NCBI GenBank assembly: GCA_002162755.1
Contig: MAAS01000013.1
Span: 124,001-188,000, forward strand
Source of the DNA: Gammaproteobacteria bacterium 50_400_T64
Lineage (GTDB): Bacteria > Pseudomonadota > Gammaproteobacteria > Pseudomonadales > Porticoccaceae
Reading direction: 5' to 3'
Length of the DNA: 64,000 bases
A program made the position numbers and the translations under genes. The notes below the pieces were generated by a model. The model searched no databases, was not told the DNA's origin, and saw nothing but the letters and a program-made list of their open reading frames with translations. Below, one piece after another: positions 1 through 8,982 of this stretch; the first letter of the stretch is position 1; every line of letters begins with the position of its first letter.

Positions 1-1
1 G

Positions 2-1153
2 CCTCGCCACGAAAAGCACGAGGCCCTGCTACACAATCCCCGTAAAAAATATACTGAAGAGGGGCGCTATAGCCCCGATGTTTTACAACTGATTCGTGAA
101 ATCAGAATGGCGTCGTCAGAGGCGGGCTATTTCAATATGAGTGCGCCGGAGTCAATCGGCGGCAGTGAAATGGGTTTGCTGGCCTACTACGCTGCGTGGG
201 AGCGGGTTTTTCATGTTTGCGGTGGTCTCAACTGGCTGGGGGTTTACTCCATTAGTCACTGGGCTTTTGGCCCGAGCCCGGTGCTGACGCAAATTACCGA
301 GCGCGCAAGGGAGGAAATTCTTACCGACATGGTCGCCGGTAAAACCTCAATGTGTTTCGGGCTATCAGAACCCGGTGCGGGTTCCGATGCCACCATGCTG
401 AAAACCCGCGCTAAGCGCGACGGCGACGGTTGGCGAATTACGGGTCGAAAGTTGTGGACGTCAAACTCCCCTCAGGCCCAATACTGCATTGTGTTCGCCA
501 TTACCGATGAAGAAAAAGCCAATAAGCGTAAAGGCGGCATTAGTGCTTTTCTAGTGCCTATGGATTCCCCGGGGCTGGAAATAGAAAGCATCGTAAAAAT
601 GTTTGGCCACATTGGTGGCGATGAAGGTGCGCTGCTGTTCGATGATGTCAAAGTGGAGCCCTGGCAATTAGTCGGCGAACTCGACAAAGGTTTTGCCATC
701 GCCATGCTGGGGGTGTCGCTGGGGCGTGTTTATAACTCAGCCCGTGCCGTGGGCCTGGCGCGCTGGGGTTTGGATATTGCCTTTGACTATATCGCCCAGC
801 GCGAAGTCTTTGGTAAAACGATTGCCGAATACCAGGGCGTGACCTTCCCCCTAGCGGAATCTGCAACAGAAATTCACGCCGCCCATTTAATGGCTTTAAA
901 TACTTGCCTGCTACTCGACAAAGGTAAGCCTGCGATTAAAGAACTGTCGATGACCAAATCCTACTCGGTTGAGAAAGCAGTAAAAACAATGGACCGAGTA
1001 ATGCAGGTGCACGGCGCCATGGGCCTGACCAATGAAATGGGTTTGAACGATGCCTGGGAAACCCTGCGCTCAATTAATATCGCGGATGGTACGAACGAAA
1101 TTTTACGGCGCACGGTCGTGCAGCGCATGTTGAAGGGCGATATGGATTTGTAG
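2..1153 (+). CDS. Acyl-CoA dehydrogenase, 5' end outside window
   Basis: FAD-dependent enzyme that introduces the alpha-beta double bond into an acyl-CoA. The reading frame is open back to the first bases, and the residues before the first internal Met (RHEALL-like start, then SPDVLQLIREIRM) are typical of this family, so the gene begins upstream of the window and 383 residues are visible. The FAD and substrate motif GLSEPGAGSD and the C-terminal IADGTNEILRR are clear. The 'VHGAMGLTNE' segment is the usual late motif. Substrate cannot be told from sequence. It is convergent with ppnN. Family assignment is firm; chain length or branched substrate is unknown. Confidence 0.93.
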   Translation, partial: PRHEKHEALLHNPRKKYTEEGRYSPDVLQLIREIRMASSEAGYFNMSAPESIGGSEMGLLAYYAAWERVFHVCGGLNWLGVYSISHWAFGPSPVLTQITERAREEILTDMVAGKTSMCFGLSEPGAGSDATMLKTRAKRDGDGWRITGRKLWTSNSPQAQYCIVFAITDEEKANKRKGGISAFLVPMDSPGLEIESIVKMFGHIGGDEGALLFDDVKVEPWQLVGELDKGFAIAMLGVSLGRVYNSARAVGLARWGLDIAFDYIAQREVFGKTIAEYQGVTFPLAESATEIHAAHLMALNTCLLLDKGKPAIKELSMTKSYSVEKAVKTMDRVMQVHGAMGLTNEMGLNDAWETLRSINIADGTNEILRRTVVQRMLKGDMDL

Positions 1154-1242
1154 TGTTTCTCTGAGGGTTTAGGAGAGTGTGGCTGCAGAAGAATGAAATA
1201 GAGCTGTCGGCCATACTTGCTAAAATTAAAAAACAAATAAAA

Positions 1243-2616
1243 TTAATCTGTTGCGTGTAAAGAGTAGCAAGGCGTGTAATGCTCGCTTTGCTCCACAATT
1301 TTCATCCGTTTATCCCGAATCAAACTTTGCAGCAGTTTTTCAATAGCCGATAATATTTTGCTGTCGCCATGCAGTGCATAGGGGCCATGCTTCGCAACTT
1401 GCTCTTGCCCAAAGGCTTTAACATTACCGGCAACAATCCCGGAAAAAGCGGCACGCATATTAGTGGCGAGTTGGTGGGGCTGTAGTTGGCTGTGCAGGGC
1501 AAGATTGGCCATATTTTTATGGCTGGGAATAAAAGGCGCTTGCAGCGCGTGGTCGATAGCGAGTGGCCAGTTAAAATAATAGGCTTCCTGCTTTTCTTTT
1601 CGGTGCCGATGTACCGCTTCAATATTTATCTTTGTCAGCGCGGCAACGGCGATGGGGTCGCCGATGATAATTTGATAGTAGTCTTTAACCTGCTCGCCAA
1701 GGGTGGCTACTAAAAAGGCTTCCAGTTCATAAAAATAAGTCTGGCACGAATCTGGGCCAGCGAGAATTAAAGGGATTTTCTGCTCATTATCTGGGTGCAT
1801 AAGAATGCTGAGCAGGTAGAGTATTTCTTCAACGGTGCCAACGCCGCCGGGGAATACAATAATACTGTGGGCCAGCCGTACAAAAGCTTCAAGGCGCTTT
1901 TCTATGTCGGGCATGATGCTGAGCTCATTAACGATGGCATTGGGTGATTCGGAGGCAATAATGCCTGGCTCGCTAATGCCGATATAGCGCCCGTCTTTAA
2001 TTTGTTGCTTGGCGTGGCCAACAGCGGCGCCTTTCATCGGTCCTTTCATCGCGCCAATACCGCAGCCGGTAATAATATCGAGACCCCGCAAGCCCAGCCG
2101 ATAGCCGACCTCTTTTGAATAGTCATACTCGTGGCGGGGAATGGAGTGCCCACCCCAGCAGACCACCATATTAGGCTCGACGTCCCCGCGAACGATTTCG
2201 GCATTGCGGAGGATTCTGAATACGGCGTCGGTAATACCTTCGGAACTGTCAAAATGCAGCTCCGCGACTTCGTTGGCAATAAAATCGGTATAAACAATAT
2301 CGCGTAGGGCTGAGAAAAGATGATCGTGAATGCCGCGAATCATTTCGCCAGCAACGAAGGCCTGGGCAGGTGCGTTGTGAATTTCCAGTGTCAAGCCGCG
2401 AGACTGGGGAATAACCTGGATGTCGAAATCGGCAAATGATGCGAGCACCTGTGCGGCATCGTCTTCCTGGCTATCGGTATTGAGAATGGCCAGGGCGCAA
2501 TTGCGAAATAAACCCATCGTATCTTTGTTGGAGGCGGCAAGACCGGCAACCTCCTGTTGAGATAAAAGCTTGAGTGGGCTGTGAGGGCGAATAATGCAGT
2601 GGCGTATTTTTTCCAT
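1243..2616 (-). CDS. ppnN: Pyrimidine/purine nucleotide 5'-monophosphate nucleosidase PpnN
   Basis: Cytosolic nucleosidase that splits nucleoside monophosphates into base and ribose 5-phosphate; in E. coli it is controlled by (p)ppGpp. The LOG-family motif PGGVGTVEE lies at residues 256-264 and the GCGIGAMKGPMKG segment precedes it. The ATG at 2616 gives 457 residues, close to the E. coli protein. The frame stays open about 100 codons further upstream, but that extension overlaps the next gene, is not conserved-looking, and would run across the promoter. Recognised with confidence from the MEKIRHCIIRP start to the C-terminus. Confidence 0.93.
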   Translation of the reverse strand: MEKIRHCIIRPHSPLKLLSQQEVAGLAASNKDTMGLFRNCALAILNTDSQEDDAAQVLASFADFDIQVIPQSRGLTLEIHNAPAQAFVAGEMIRGIHDHLFSALRDIVYTDFIANEVAELHFDSSEGITDAVFRILRNAEIVRGDVEPNMVVCWGGHSIPRHEYDYSKEVGYRLGLRGLDIITGCGIGAMKGPMKGAAVGHAKQQIKDGRYIGISEPGIIASESPNAIVNELSIMPDIEKRLEAFVRLAHSIIVFPGGVGTVEEILYLLSILMHPDNEQKIPLILAGPDSCQTYFYELEAFLVATLGEQVKDYYQIIIGDPIAVAALTKINIEAVHRHRKEKQEAYYFNWPLAIDHALQAPFIPSHKNMANLALHSQLQPHQLATNMRAAFSGIVAGNVKAFGQEQVAKHGPYALHGDSKILSAIEKLLQSLIRDKRMKIVEQSEHYTPCYSLHATD

Positions 2617-2650
2617 AGTTTCAGGGCTGCTCTGGTGAAATAAGGTATTT

Positions 2651-2678
2651 ATTATAGGTCTGGGTGTGACAGTGTCAT
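2651..2678 (-). promoter_or_regulatory. Putative sigma-70 promoter of ppnN
   Basis: On the minus strand ATGACA (2673-2678) and TATAAT (2651-2656) are 16 bases apart, placing transcription start about 30 bases before the ppnN ATG at 2616. The -35 hexamer overlaps a small inverted repeat TGACA-N-TGTCA, which could be an operator. Sequence-based prediction only. Confidence 0.5.
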
Positions 2679-2686
2679 GACTACAC

Positions 2687-3364
2687 CTAAGGTCGGTAAG
2701 GCGATAAGAAATGATAAACAATGCTTGCCAGAAAAATAAAAAGTGACAGGTACATGGCTGGGCGCCAGGGGTTGGTGCTGGTGCGGAGTATGTCGAACTC
2801 GTTAACAAAAATCGTCTCACAGGCGCCATTGCCGGTGTCTTCGCGGGTAATGCTGGTGCCCCGTTTGCCGCCACCTTCGCTGGCGTATTCTGATAGCCAG
2901 CCCTTGATATAAATTTGATCACCAACAGAAATATCGTCTATTTTGCTGCGCAATGTCGGGTCGTTGGAGAGCAGGTGGTTGTTTGACAGTTGATTCATAT
3001 CGAAGCGGGCCCAGGCGGCGATGTCGGATGTTTTGATATTGCAGGTGAATTGGCCGTTCCAAAAGCTGTAGTCGTTCAGGTCGAGATCAAAGGCGGTGCG
3101 GCTCCAGACGACGCACACATCAGTGGTATTTAGGTGATCATTCCACAGCTTGTGCAGCATGGTATCGCCATCGTGATGAGCGTACGACACCACAAGCCCG
3201 TAGAGGGTGTAGTCGTAGAGTGGCTGTATTTGATAATTAACCGAATTCACGGCCACGGTGAAGGGGTCTTTTGAGATGGCTTTTTGTTGTGGCGGGTTTT
3301 CTAGCTCAGTCTGGAGTTGCAGGCCGGGCTGGAAATCATTGCGATGCCAGAAGGAAATAAGCAA
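2687..3364 (-). CDS. Conserved-looking membrane-anchored protein of unknown function
   Basis: I do not recognise the family. The C-terminal 20 residues form a hydrophobic helix (MYLSLFIFLASIVYHFL), and the middle is a soluble domain rich in Trp, Tyr and Asp with an ARGTSITREDTGNGACET-like segment containing one of only two cysteines. The coordinates use a TTG at 3364, the first standard start in the frame. However, the same frame continues upstream without a stop through a strongly hydrophobic stretch (IIKRIIFFLSLSLLLISFW), which looks like a signal anchor. A good ribosome site AAAGGAAG lies just before ATC codons at 3398-3403, with no ATG, GTG or TTG there. The real start may therefore be a non-standard ATC. 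It is followed by ppnN on the same strand. Confidence 0.65.
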   Translation of the reverse strand: MLISFWHRNDFQPGLQLQTELENPPQQKAISKDPFTVAVNSVNYQIQPLYDYTLYGLVVSYAHHDGDTMLHKLWNDHLNTTDVCVVWSRTAFDLDLNDYSFWNGQFTCNIKTSDIAAWARFDMNQLSNNHLLSNDPTLRSKIDDISVGDQIYIKGWLSEYASEGGGKRGTSITREDTGNGACETIFVNEFDILRTSTNPWRPAMYLSLFIFLASIVYHFLSPYRP

Positions 3365-3403
3365 AAGTGACAGGCTTAAGAAAAAAATGATCCGTTTGAT
3401 GAT

Positions 3404-3813
3404 GGCTTCCTTTGTTTGGCATTGATGGCTGCAGTATAGAGGTAGTCGAGCTCGAGAGCCTGGGCCGGGGTTTTTATCAGCAAGTGAGGGCTTGCTTCTT
3501 GTGGCGTCGGGTTTGCCCAGTAAATATCTGGAGCTGGGTGTGCTGATTTGAGGGTTTGTTAATACGAGAGCTGTGTTTTATTAACTCTTTAATATAAATA
3601 TGTGAATTGTTAGGGTGCTATTTTGGTGTTTTTTCAATGGGAATAGTGTGGGTTAATCCTGTGATATATTTATATATAAGAATATTTCGCCATTAATCTA
3701 TTTTTATATTCCAGGCTGGCCTCTATTAGAGTTGAGTGTCATATAGACCTCTTTATGATTGAGTGATATCTGCGAGGGACCGCTGATCCTCTCTAATTTT
3801 GGACTAAGGTTTT
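3404..3813. other. AT-rich intergenic region, no gene seen
   Basis: About 400 bases between the end of the ATP-grasp gene and the start of the unknown membrane protein. The stretch 3540-3720 is strongly AT-rich (runs such as TATATTTATATATAAG) and probably holds the promoter for the minus-strand gene at 2687-3364. A 62-codon frame at 3759-3947 overlaps the ATP-grasp gene and has no family features. Confidence 0.5.
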
Positions 3814-4770
3814 TTATTTCGAGGGATTTACTGAGAAGTGCGAAAGTACATAGTCGATGCGTTCGTCGACATGCCAGTCTTTCTGTACGAGGTTTTCGAT
3901 GGTTTGTAGTCGGGGACGAAGGCCGATGCCGCTGGCAATTTGAATAAATAGGCCCGGTCTGGCGTTTACTTCCAGAATGAGTGGCCCGCGGTCTTTATCT
4001 AGCACGATATCGCAGCCGAGGTAGCCGAGTGCCGTAAAGTCGTGGCAGTGGCCAGCAAGTTTGAGTAGCTGGGGCCAATCGGGAATAGCAAGGTCGGAAA
4101 ATTTAACCCCGGTATCAGGATGATGGCTGATGATTTCGTCGTTTTGGACAGCTTTCAGGGCTGTGCCGCGGGTAATATCCAGGCCTACGCCGACCGCGCC
4201 CTGGTGGAGGTTGGCTTTACCATCGGAATCACTGGTTGGGCAGCGCAGCATCGCCATCACAGGGAAACCTTTGAACACAATAATGCGGATATCTGGCAGG
4301 CCTTCGTGGCTGTACTTGCCCAGTAGTTGGTCGCCAATAACCAGGGTTTCAATAAGGGCGACATCGGGCTTACCGCCGAGACTGTAAACGCCACTGAGAA
4401 TGTTGGAGACATAATGGCGAATAGCGCCGTGGGTGAGCAGGGCCCCAGAGGGCTTAAAAAAATGCTCACCCTCGCGTCGATTGACGACCAAAATACCTTT
4501 GCCGCCGCTGCCGCGTGCGGGCTTTATAACAAAGCTCTGCTGATCGTTTAACAGGGCAGGTAATCGCTTTAATTGTGCGGGCGATTCAATGACCCCAAGT
4601 AATTCTGGCACCGGCAGGTTGACGGCGGCTGCTGCTTTTTTTGTCTTTAGCTTGTTGTCGACGAGGGGGAAGTTTTCCCGTTTGTTGTAGCGGGAAATAT
4701 AGGACACGTTGCGCTCATTGAGGCCGAGCACGCCGGCATTGCGCAGTTTTTTCTGGCGATTAATCCACAC
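3814..4770 (-). CDS. ATP-grasp ligase, alpha-L-glutamate ligase-related (RimK-like)
   Basis: ATP-grasp enzyme of the alpha-L-glutamate ligase-related group (Pfam ATPgrasp_ST family), expected to join an amino acid or peptide carboxylate to an amine with ATP. The nucleotide-binding loop VIKPARGSGGKG is at residues 81-92 with Lys83. The metal and ATP site GCDIVLDKDRGPLILEVNARPG spans 252-273 with Glu267 and Asn269. The start is a GTG, because a stop codon lies two codons upstream in frame. It is the third gene of a minus-strand operon, 29 bases after the transglutaminase-7TM gene. This trio recurs in many proteobacteria; the substrate is not known to me. Confidence 0.88.
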   Translation of the reverse strand: MWINRQKKLRNAGVLGLNERNVSYISRYNKRENFPLVDNKLKTKKAAAAVNLPVPELLGVIESPAQLKRLPALLNDQQSFVIKPARGSGGKGILVVNRREGEHFFKPSGALLTHGAIRHYVSNILSGVYSLGGKPDVALIETLVIGDQLLGKYSHEGLPDIRIIVFKGFPVMAMLRCPTSDSDGKANLHQGAVGVGLDITRGTALKAVQNDEIISHHPDTGVKFSDLAIPDWPQLLKLAGHCHDFTALGYLGCDIVLDKDRGPLILEVNARPGLFIQIASGIGLRPRLQTIENLVQKDWHVDERIDYVLSHFSVNPSK

Positions 4771-4799
4771 GTATTAGCGTCCGTGTCGCAGTAAAGCCA

Positions 4800-6326
4800 T
4801 CATTCCACAGCACTCTGAAAGCGGAATAGCTCGTTCAATCGATAGCCAGAGTACTGGCCGAGCAACAAAATAATACCGAGCACGGCGAGCAGTAACTCGG
4901 GGAAGTTGTAGGTTAAGTGGCCCACTAATGCGTTGGTCATCGCTAGATAAGCAACGATAGCAACCGTGAGGCTGCCAATGCCCTGTACCGCAACTTCTCG
5001 AGCGCCGTCTTCCTCCCAGGTAATGGACAGGCGCTCGATGGTCCAGGCCAGAATTACCATGGGGAAGAAGGTCATGTTGAGCATTTGCTCCAGCCCTAGT
5101 TTGTGGCTAACGACACTAAATACGGCCATCAGCATAACCACGACAATCAATACGGCAGCAATTCTCGACACCATTAATAAGTCGAGCTGGCTGAGATAGG
5201 AGCGAATCCACAGGCCGACAATCACCAGTGCGGTTAATAAGCCGACGCCGGTGAGCAATGTGGTTTGCATAAAAGCCATGGCGATTAACACGGGCATAAA
5301 GGTGCCAGAGGTGCGGATGCCAATGAGCACACGGAACAGCACGACCACGAGAGCGCCGATGGGCACCAGTAATAGCAATTTGAACACCGCCTGCTTTTCA
5401 ACCGGTAGGCTGTAAATATTGAAGTCAGTGAGTGTGGAGTCTGGGTCTTGTACGTGCATCAACGCGACATTTTTGGCGGGCAGGTCGTTGGCAATTAATG
5501 AAAAACGAATTTTTGAGCGCCGCCCGCCTTCGAGTTGCAATAAAGAATCACCACCGCGTTGCCAGATGAAAAATGCTTCTGGCAGGCCAAAGCTAGCGGC
5601 AACAGGGTCGACGATGTGCCAGCTGCGGCCATCAAACACTTCAATGAGTTCTGTCGCAGCCTGGTTGTGGACTCTGTCGACCAGGCTAATGCCGCGCACA
5701 ATATGTGAGGCCAGCTCGGCGCGTTTGAACAGTTGTAGCGCAAGGTTGGCTTGTGACACGCGATTGCGCGGGTCATTCAGTGAGTGGCTGCCTTTGATGC
5801 TTTCGTGCTGCTTGAGCAGTTTTAACAGTTGTGTCGCAAAGCTATTAGGGTCTGCGGACAGGGCGCGGGCCTGCTCGATCAAGGTCGCAGCGGTTGCCTC
5901 TTGAGCCGGTGTCCAGATTAGTTTGTCGGGCGCAGTCGATGGGTTTGGGGGTTCAATTTGTAGGGCTTCGGTACCTTGCTGGGTAATTTTAAGTTTGTAA
6001 TACAGTGTTTGCTGACCACCGGCTTCGCGCCGCGTCCATATTGCTCGACGTTGCTCATCGTTTTTGCGTATGTCAAAACCGTATCCAGAGGAGGCAAAGG
6101 TTTCGTCGATGACCTGGTAGTCGTGTTGTGATTGGGGGAGGGCAAGGTCAACGGTAATGGCTTGCTGGTTTGCCCAGAAAGAGATCTTGGCTTCAATTTC
6201 CCAAACACGCGTCAGGCTACCCGGCGACAGCGGGAAGCTAAGCGCCCTATTTTTATAAAGGGTAAGGCCGAGGCCGGTCGATATAAAAACCAATGCGAGT
6301 AAATAGACCTGAGCGCGGGAGGACAT
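4800..6326 (-). CDS. Inactive transglutaminase-like domain fused to seven transmembrane helices
   Basis: Inner-membrane protein with an N-terminal anchor (residues 6-23), a periplasmic region with an inactive transglutaminase-like fold around 145-245, and seven hydrophobic helices from about 315 to 505. This matches the Transglut_i_TM plus 7TM_transglut architecture. WHIVDP at 236-241 keeps the His/Asp part of the transglutaminase site, but I see no catalytic Cys at the expected place. Helix-bounding motifs such as GIRTSGTFMPVLIA are typical. It lies 10 bases after the protease gene and before the ATP-grasp gene, so the three products probably act together across the inner membrane. Confidence 0.88.
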   Translation of the reverse strand: MSSRAQVYLLALVFISTGLGLTLYKNRALSFPLSPGSLTRVWEIEAKISFWANQQAITVDLALPQSQHDYQVIDETFASSGYGFDIRKNDEQRRAIWTRREAGGQQTLYYKLKITQQGTEALQIEPPNPSTAPDKLIWTPAQEATAATLIEQARALSADPNSFATQLLKLLKQHESIKGSHSLNDPRNRVSQANLALQLFKRAELASHIVRGISLVDRVHNQAATELIEVFDGRSWHIVDPVAASFGLPEAFFIWQRGGDSLLQLEGGRRSKIRFSLIANDLPAKNVALMHVQDPDSTLTDFNIYSLPVEKQAVFKLLLLVPIGALVVVLFRVLIGIRTSGTFMPVLIAMAFMQTTLLTGVGLLTALVIVGLWIRSYLSQLDLLMVSRIAAVLIVVVMLMAVFSVVSHKLGLEQMLNMTFFPMVILAWTIERLSITWEEDGAREVAVQGIGSLTVAIVAYLAMTNALVGHLTYNFPELLLAVLGIILLLGQYSGYRLNELFRFQSAVE

Positions 6327-6336
6327 AAGGCTGGGT

Positions 6337-6987
6337 TTATTTCGCGATTAAACGCTGGCTAACATCGACGATGGCCAGGTTGCGGAGAAAATTTCGGCCG
6401 ATCAACACCGGGTAAGTCATCGTGGCGCGTTCAGACAGGGAGACGTCAATTTGTTCAGTCATGGAGCCGAGGGTGATGGTCATTTTTACCACTAGCCGGC
6501 GCTCCGGTGTTTCTGCGCTAGCCTGCTTGATGAGCACGGTGCGTGCCAGTGGCCTCTCGATGATAATGGGTGTCTCAATTGAGGGGTGGTCGATTTGAAA
6601 GCGCACCCAGTCACGGCCGTCCCGTTCAAAGGCAACAATATTACTGGCGTGAATAGACGTGCCAGCTGCGCCGGTGTCGATACGTGCCATAAATGTCTGT
6701 TGAGGTGGGTCAACCAGTACCTTTTCAATTTCGCCAATCACCAGCTTGTCAGCAATTTTGGCAGCCGGGCTTGCAGGACAGCTGCGGGGTTTAACGCTGG
6801 GGCAGGCTTTTGTTTGCACGACAGGGCAGGCGGGTGGCTTGGCTGCTGTGGGGAAATTATCGCCGTTGATAGAGGGTTTAGCGTCTTGTTTTTCGGGGTT
6901 AATAGTGCAGGCGGACAGCAAAAACAGGAGAGACAAAGCAATCTGTAAGCGTGCCGATATGAGCCTGTAAAGCGAATGTGTCATCAA
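6337..6987 (-). CDS. Retropepsin-like aspartic protease lipoprotein (RimK-associated 'Zn_protease' family)
   Basis: Family PF05618, often annotated as ATP-dependent zinc protease but with a retropepsin-like aspartic motif. The N-terminus is a lipoprotein signal ending in the lipobox LLSAC with Cys27. It is followed by a Pro/Cys-rich linker with repeated CP motifs (residues 54-71) and the catalytic motif RIDTGA at 102-107 with Asp104. About 216 residues. First gene of the operon with the 7TM transglutaminase and ATP-grasp proteins. The predicted location is the periplasmic face of a membrane, so it could trim the product or substrate of the ligase. The Cys-Pro linker is unusual. Confidence 0.85.
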   Translation of the reverse strand: MMTHSLYRLISARLQIALSLLFLLSACTINPEKQDAKPSINGDNFPTAAKPPACPVVQTKACPSVKPRSCPASPAAKIADKLVIGEIEKVLVDPPQQTFMARIDTGAAGTSIHASNIVAFERDGRDWVRFQIDHPSIETPIIIERPLARTVLIKQASAETPERRLVVKMTITLGSMTEQIDVSLSERATMTYPVLIGRNFLRNLAIVDVSQRLIAK

Positions 6988-7312
6988 TATAGCTTACGTT
7001 TTTGACTTGCAGTAAATTGGAATTTGGACAGGCTCCCTGGTCAGGGTTTGGTCTGCAGTTAATTGTCCGGGCGCTATTGTCGCTAATGACAAAAAAATTA
7101 CAATGTTGATCGGCCTTGCTGATGTTGAACGGGTTTGTGTGCCTTGTCCGACTTTCAGAAAAACATTGCGCTGTTGTGACAAGTAAGTTGGCGCGGGGTT
7201 CCCTTGCGGTGTGGTGCCAGATGGTGGGGCTGTTTGGGGGGTGATATGACGTATGTAAAGCAGTGGCACAGGGTTATGATGAATACCCGTTGTTAAATGT
7301 GTTGAGAAAATT
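6988..7312. other. Divergent intergenic region, no gene seen
   Basis: Separates the minus-strand protease operon from the small plus-strand secreted-protein gene and must contain both promoters. An open frame covers most of it on the minus strand (6994-7269), but its product is low-complexity Pro/Thr-rich without family features and I do not call it. No strong hairpin was seen. Confidence 0.4.
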
Positions 7313-7630
7313 ATGCTGACAAAAATGATTTTTCCGTTTGCCTCTGTATTGCCTGTGGTTTTACTACTGAGTGCTGCGCCGGGCTTTGCGGGTGACCCGC
7401 GTGTTCGACAAATGGGTGAGAATTTATCTTCTGCAAATACCGGCAGTGAGCTAGAGAGTTATACTTTTGCAACGCGCAAAGGTGAGGTGAAAAGTGCGAT
7501 TCAATGTCTCGGCGGTTACAAATTTGCGGTGATTTCCGCCGTTGGCCACAACGCCGCGCCCCAGCCCGCTGTGAGTATTATTCAAGTGCAGGAAGATGTG
7601 AAGGGGCGCATTGTTCCTGCAAGATGTTAG
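7313..7630 (+). CDS. Small secreted protein of unknown function
   Basis: A 105-residue protein with a clear Sec signal peptide: charged start, hydrophobic core FASVLPVVLLLS, and cleavage expected after PGFA (Ala26). The mature part is about 79 residues with two cysteines (CLGG and the C-terminal ARC), which could form a disulfide in the periplasm. It stands alone between divergent and convergent neighbours. No family recognised. The signal peptide and reasonable composition support a real gene; the ribosome site before the ATG is weak. Confidence 0.6.
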   Translation: MLTKMIFPFASVLPVVLLLSAAPGFAGDPRVRQMGENLSSANTGSELESYTFATRKGEVKSAIQCLGGYKFAVISAVGHNAAPQPAVSIIQVQEDVKGRIVPARC

Positions 7631-7692
7631 CTTTTGCAAAATATTAGTACCTGCAAGGTGTTAGAAAACCCTTGCAGGCAAGTACGTCTGAA

Positions 7693-8859
7693 TCAGTAAG
7701 ACTTTGCCAGCCCCAGTACTTTCTCAGCAATAAAGCACAATATTAGTTGCGGGCTGATGGGTGCCAGGCGGTGAATCATGCACTCGCGCAAATAGCGCTC
7801 AACGTGATATTCCTTGGCGTAGCCCATGCCGCCGAGGGTCATTACCGCTTGTTGGCAGGCTTTAAAGGTGGCTTCAGCGGCAAAATATTTTGCCGCATTA
7901 GCGTAAGCGCCGGCATCTTCACCATTGTCATAAGCGGCTGCAGCGCGAAAGACCATTAAGTTGGCGGCCTCTAGTTCGATCCAGGACTCTGCCAATGGAT
8001 GTTGCACACTCTGATTTTGGCCAATAGGCCGCCCAAATACGACGCGCTCTCCAGCGTAAGTGACTGCTCGCTTCAGTGCGGCACGACCGAGGCCAACAAG
8101 GCCGGAGGCAATGAGTACGCGCTCGGGATTCAGCCCGTGGAGCAAGTAGCGAAAGCCCTTTCCCTCTTCGCCGATACGGTCTTCCACCGGGATTTTAAGG
8201 CCATCAATAAACAGCTGGTTGGAGTCGACACACTTGCGGCCCATTTTTTCGATGCGGCGGATTTCGCAGGTATTGCGGTCGAGGTCGGTATAAAACAGCG
8301 TCAGGCCATCAATGGGACGCTTGGTTTCCGACTCGGGCTTGGTGCGGGCGATCAGCATAATCTTGTTCGATACTTGCGCGGTTGATGTCCAGACCTTCTG
8401 GCCGTGCACCACGTAGTGGTCACCCTTCAAAATCGCTTCGGTTTTTAGTCGTGTGGTGTCGAGCCCGGTATTGGGTTCGGTAACGCCGAAGCAGGGAATA
8501 TCATCGCGGCGCATTACCGGTGGCAACATACGTTGCTTTTGCTCTTCCGTGCCAAACACGGCAATGGGGTTAACGCCAAATAGCGGAATGGCCACCGAGG
8601 AAACGCCACCATTGGCGGCACCTGATTCGGCAATAGTCTGCACCATCACTGCCGCTTCACTAATACCCAGGCCACTGCCGCCAACGTCTTCAGGCATACA
8701 AATACCTAACCAGCCATCGTCGGCCAGAGCACGGCAGAAGTCTTCGGGGAATTTGCCATCGGTATCGCGATCGAGCCAGTACTGGTCGTCAAAGGGCTTG
8801 CAGAGTTTTTCGATACTGTCTTTGATCTGCAGTTGCTGTTCAGAAAAGGAGAAATCCAT
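7693..8859 (-). CDS. Acyl-CoA dehydrogenase
   Basis: FAD-dependent acyl-CoA dehydrogenase of normal length (388 residues). Features: MDFSFSEQQ start typical of the family, MPEDVGGSGLG, FGVTEPNTGLDT for FAD binding, VWTSTAQVS, and the C-terminal TLGGMGYAKEYHVERYLRE motif. It oxidises an acyl-CoA to the 2-enoyl-CoA and passes electrons to electron-transfer flavoprotein. It is monocistronic here, divergent from nothing and downstream of no partner, so its substrate cannot be inferred from context. Not closely similar in detail to the other two acyl-CoA dehydrogenases in the window. Confidence 0.93.
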   Translation of the reverse strand: MDFSFSEQQLQIKDSIEKLCKPFDDQYWLDRDTDGKFPEDFCRALADDGWLGICMPEDVGGSGLGISEAAVMVQTIAESGAANGGVSSVAIPLFGVNPIAVFGTEEQKQRMLPPVMRRDDIPCFGVTEPNTGLDTTRLKTEAILKGDHYVVHGQKVWTSTAQVSNKIMLIARTKPESETKRPIDGLTLFYTDLDRNTCEIRRIEKMGRKCVDSNQLFIDGLKIPVEDRIGEEGKGFRYLLHGLNPERVLIASGLVGLGRAALKRAVTYAGERVVFGRPIGQNQSVQHPLAESWIELEAANLMVFRAAAAYDNGEDAGAYANAAKYFAAEATFKACQQAVMTLGGMGYAKEYHVERYLRECMIHRLAPISPQLILCFIAEKVLGLAKSY

Positions 8860-8982
8860 AGTAGGTTCCGTTGAATACGTTTTTGTCGGGCCGGGTAATT
8901 AATTTGTTTGGAGAGATTATAGGTGCTGTGAGGTGTGGATTGAGCATCCCCGAGGAAAAAATTTGAGGTGTCCGCCAGGCTG

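Noticed and set aside
2617..2925. N-terminal extension of ppnN to 560 residues
   Set aside because: It overlaps the next gene and the promoter-like elements, and the conserved protein starts at the ATG at 2616.
6994..7269. 91-codon minus-strand frame between protease and small secreted protein
   Set aside because: Pro/Thr-rich composition without signal, domain or good ribosome site; likely a chance frame in a promoter region.
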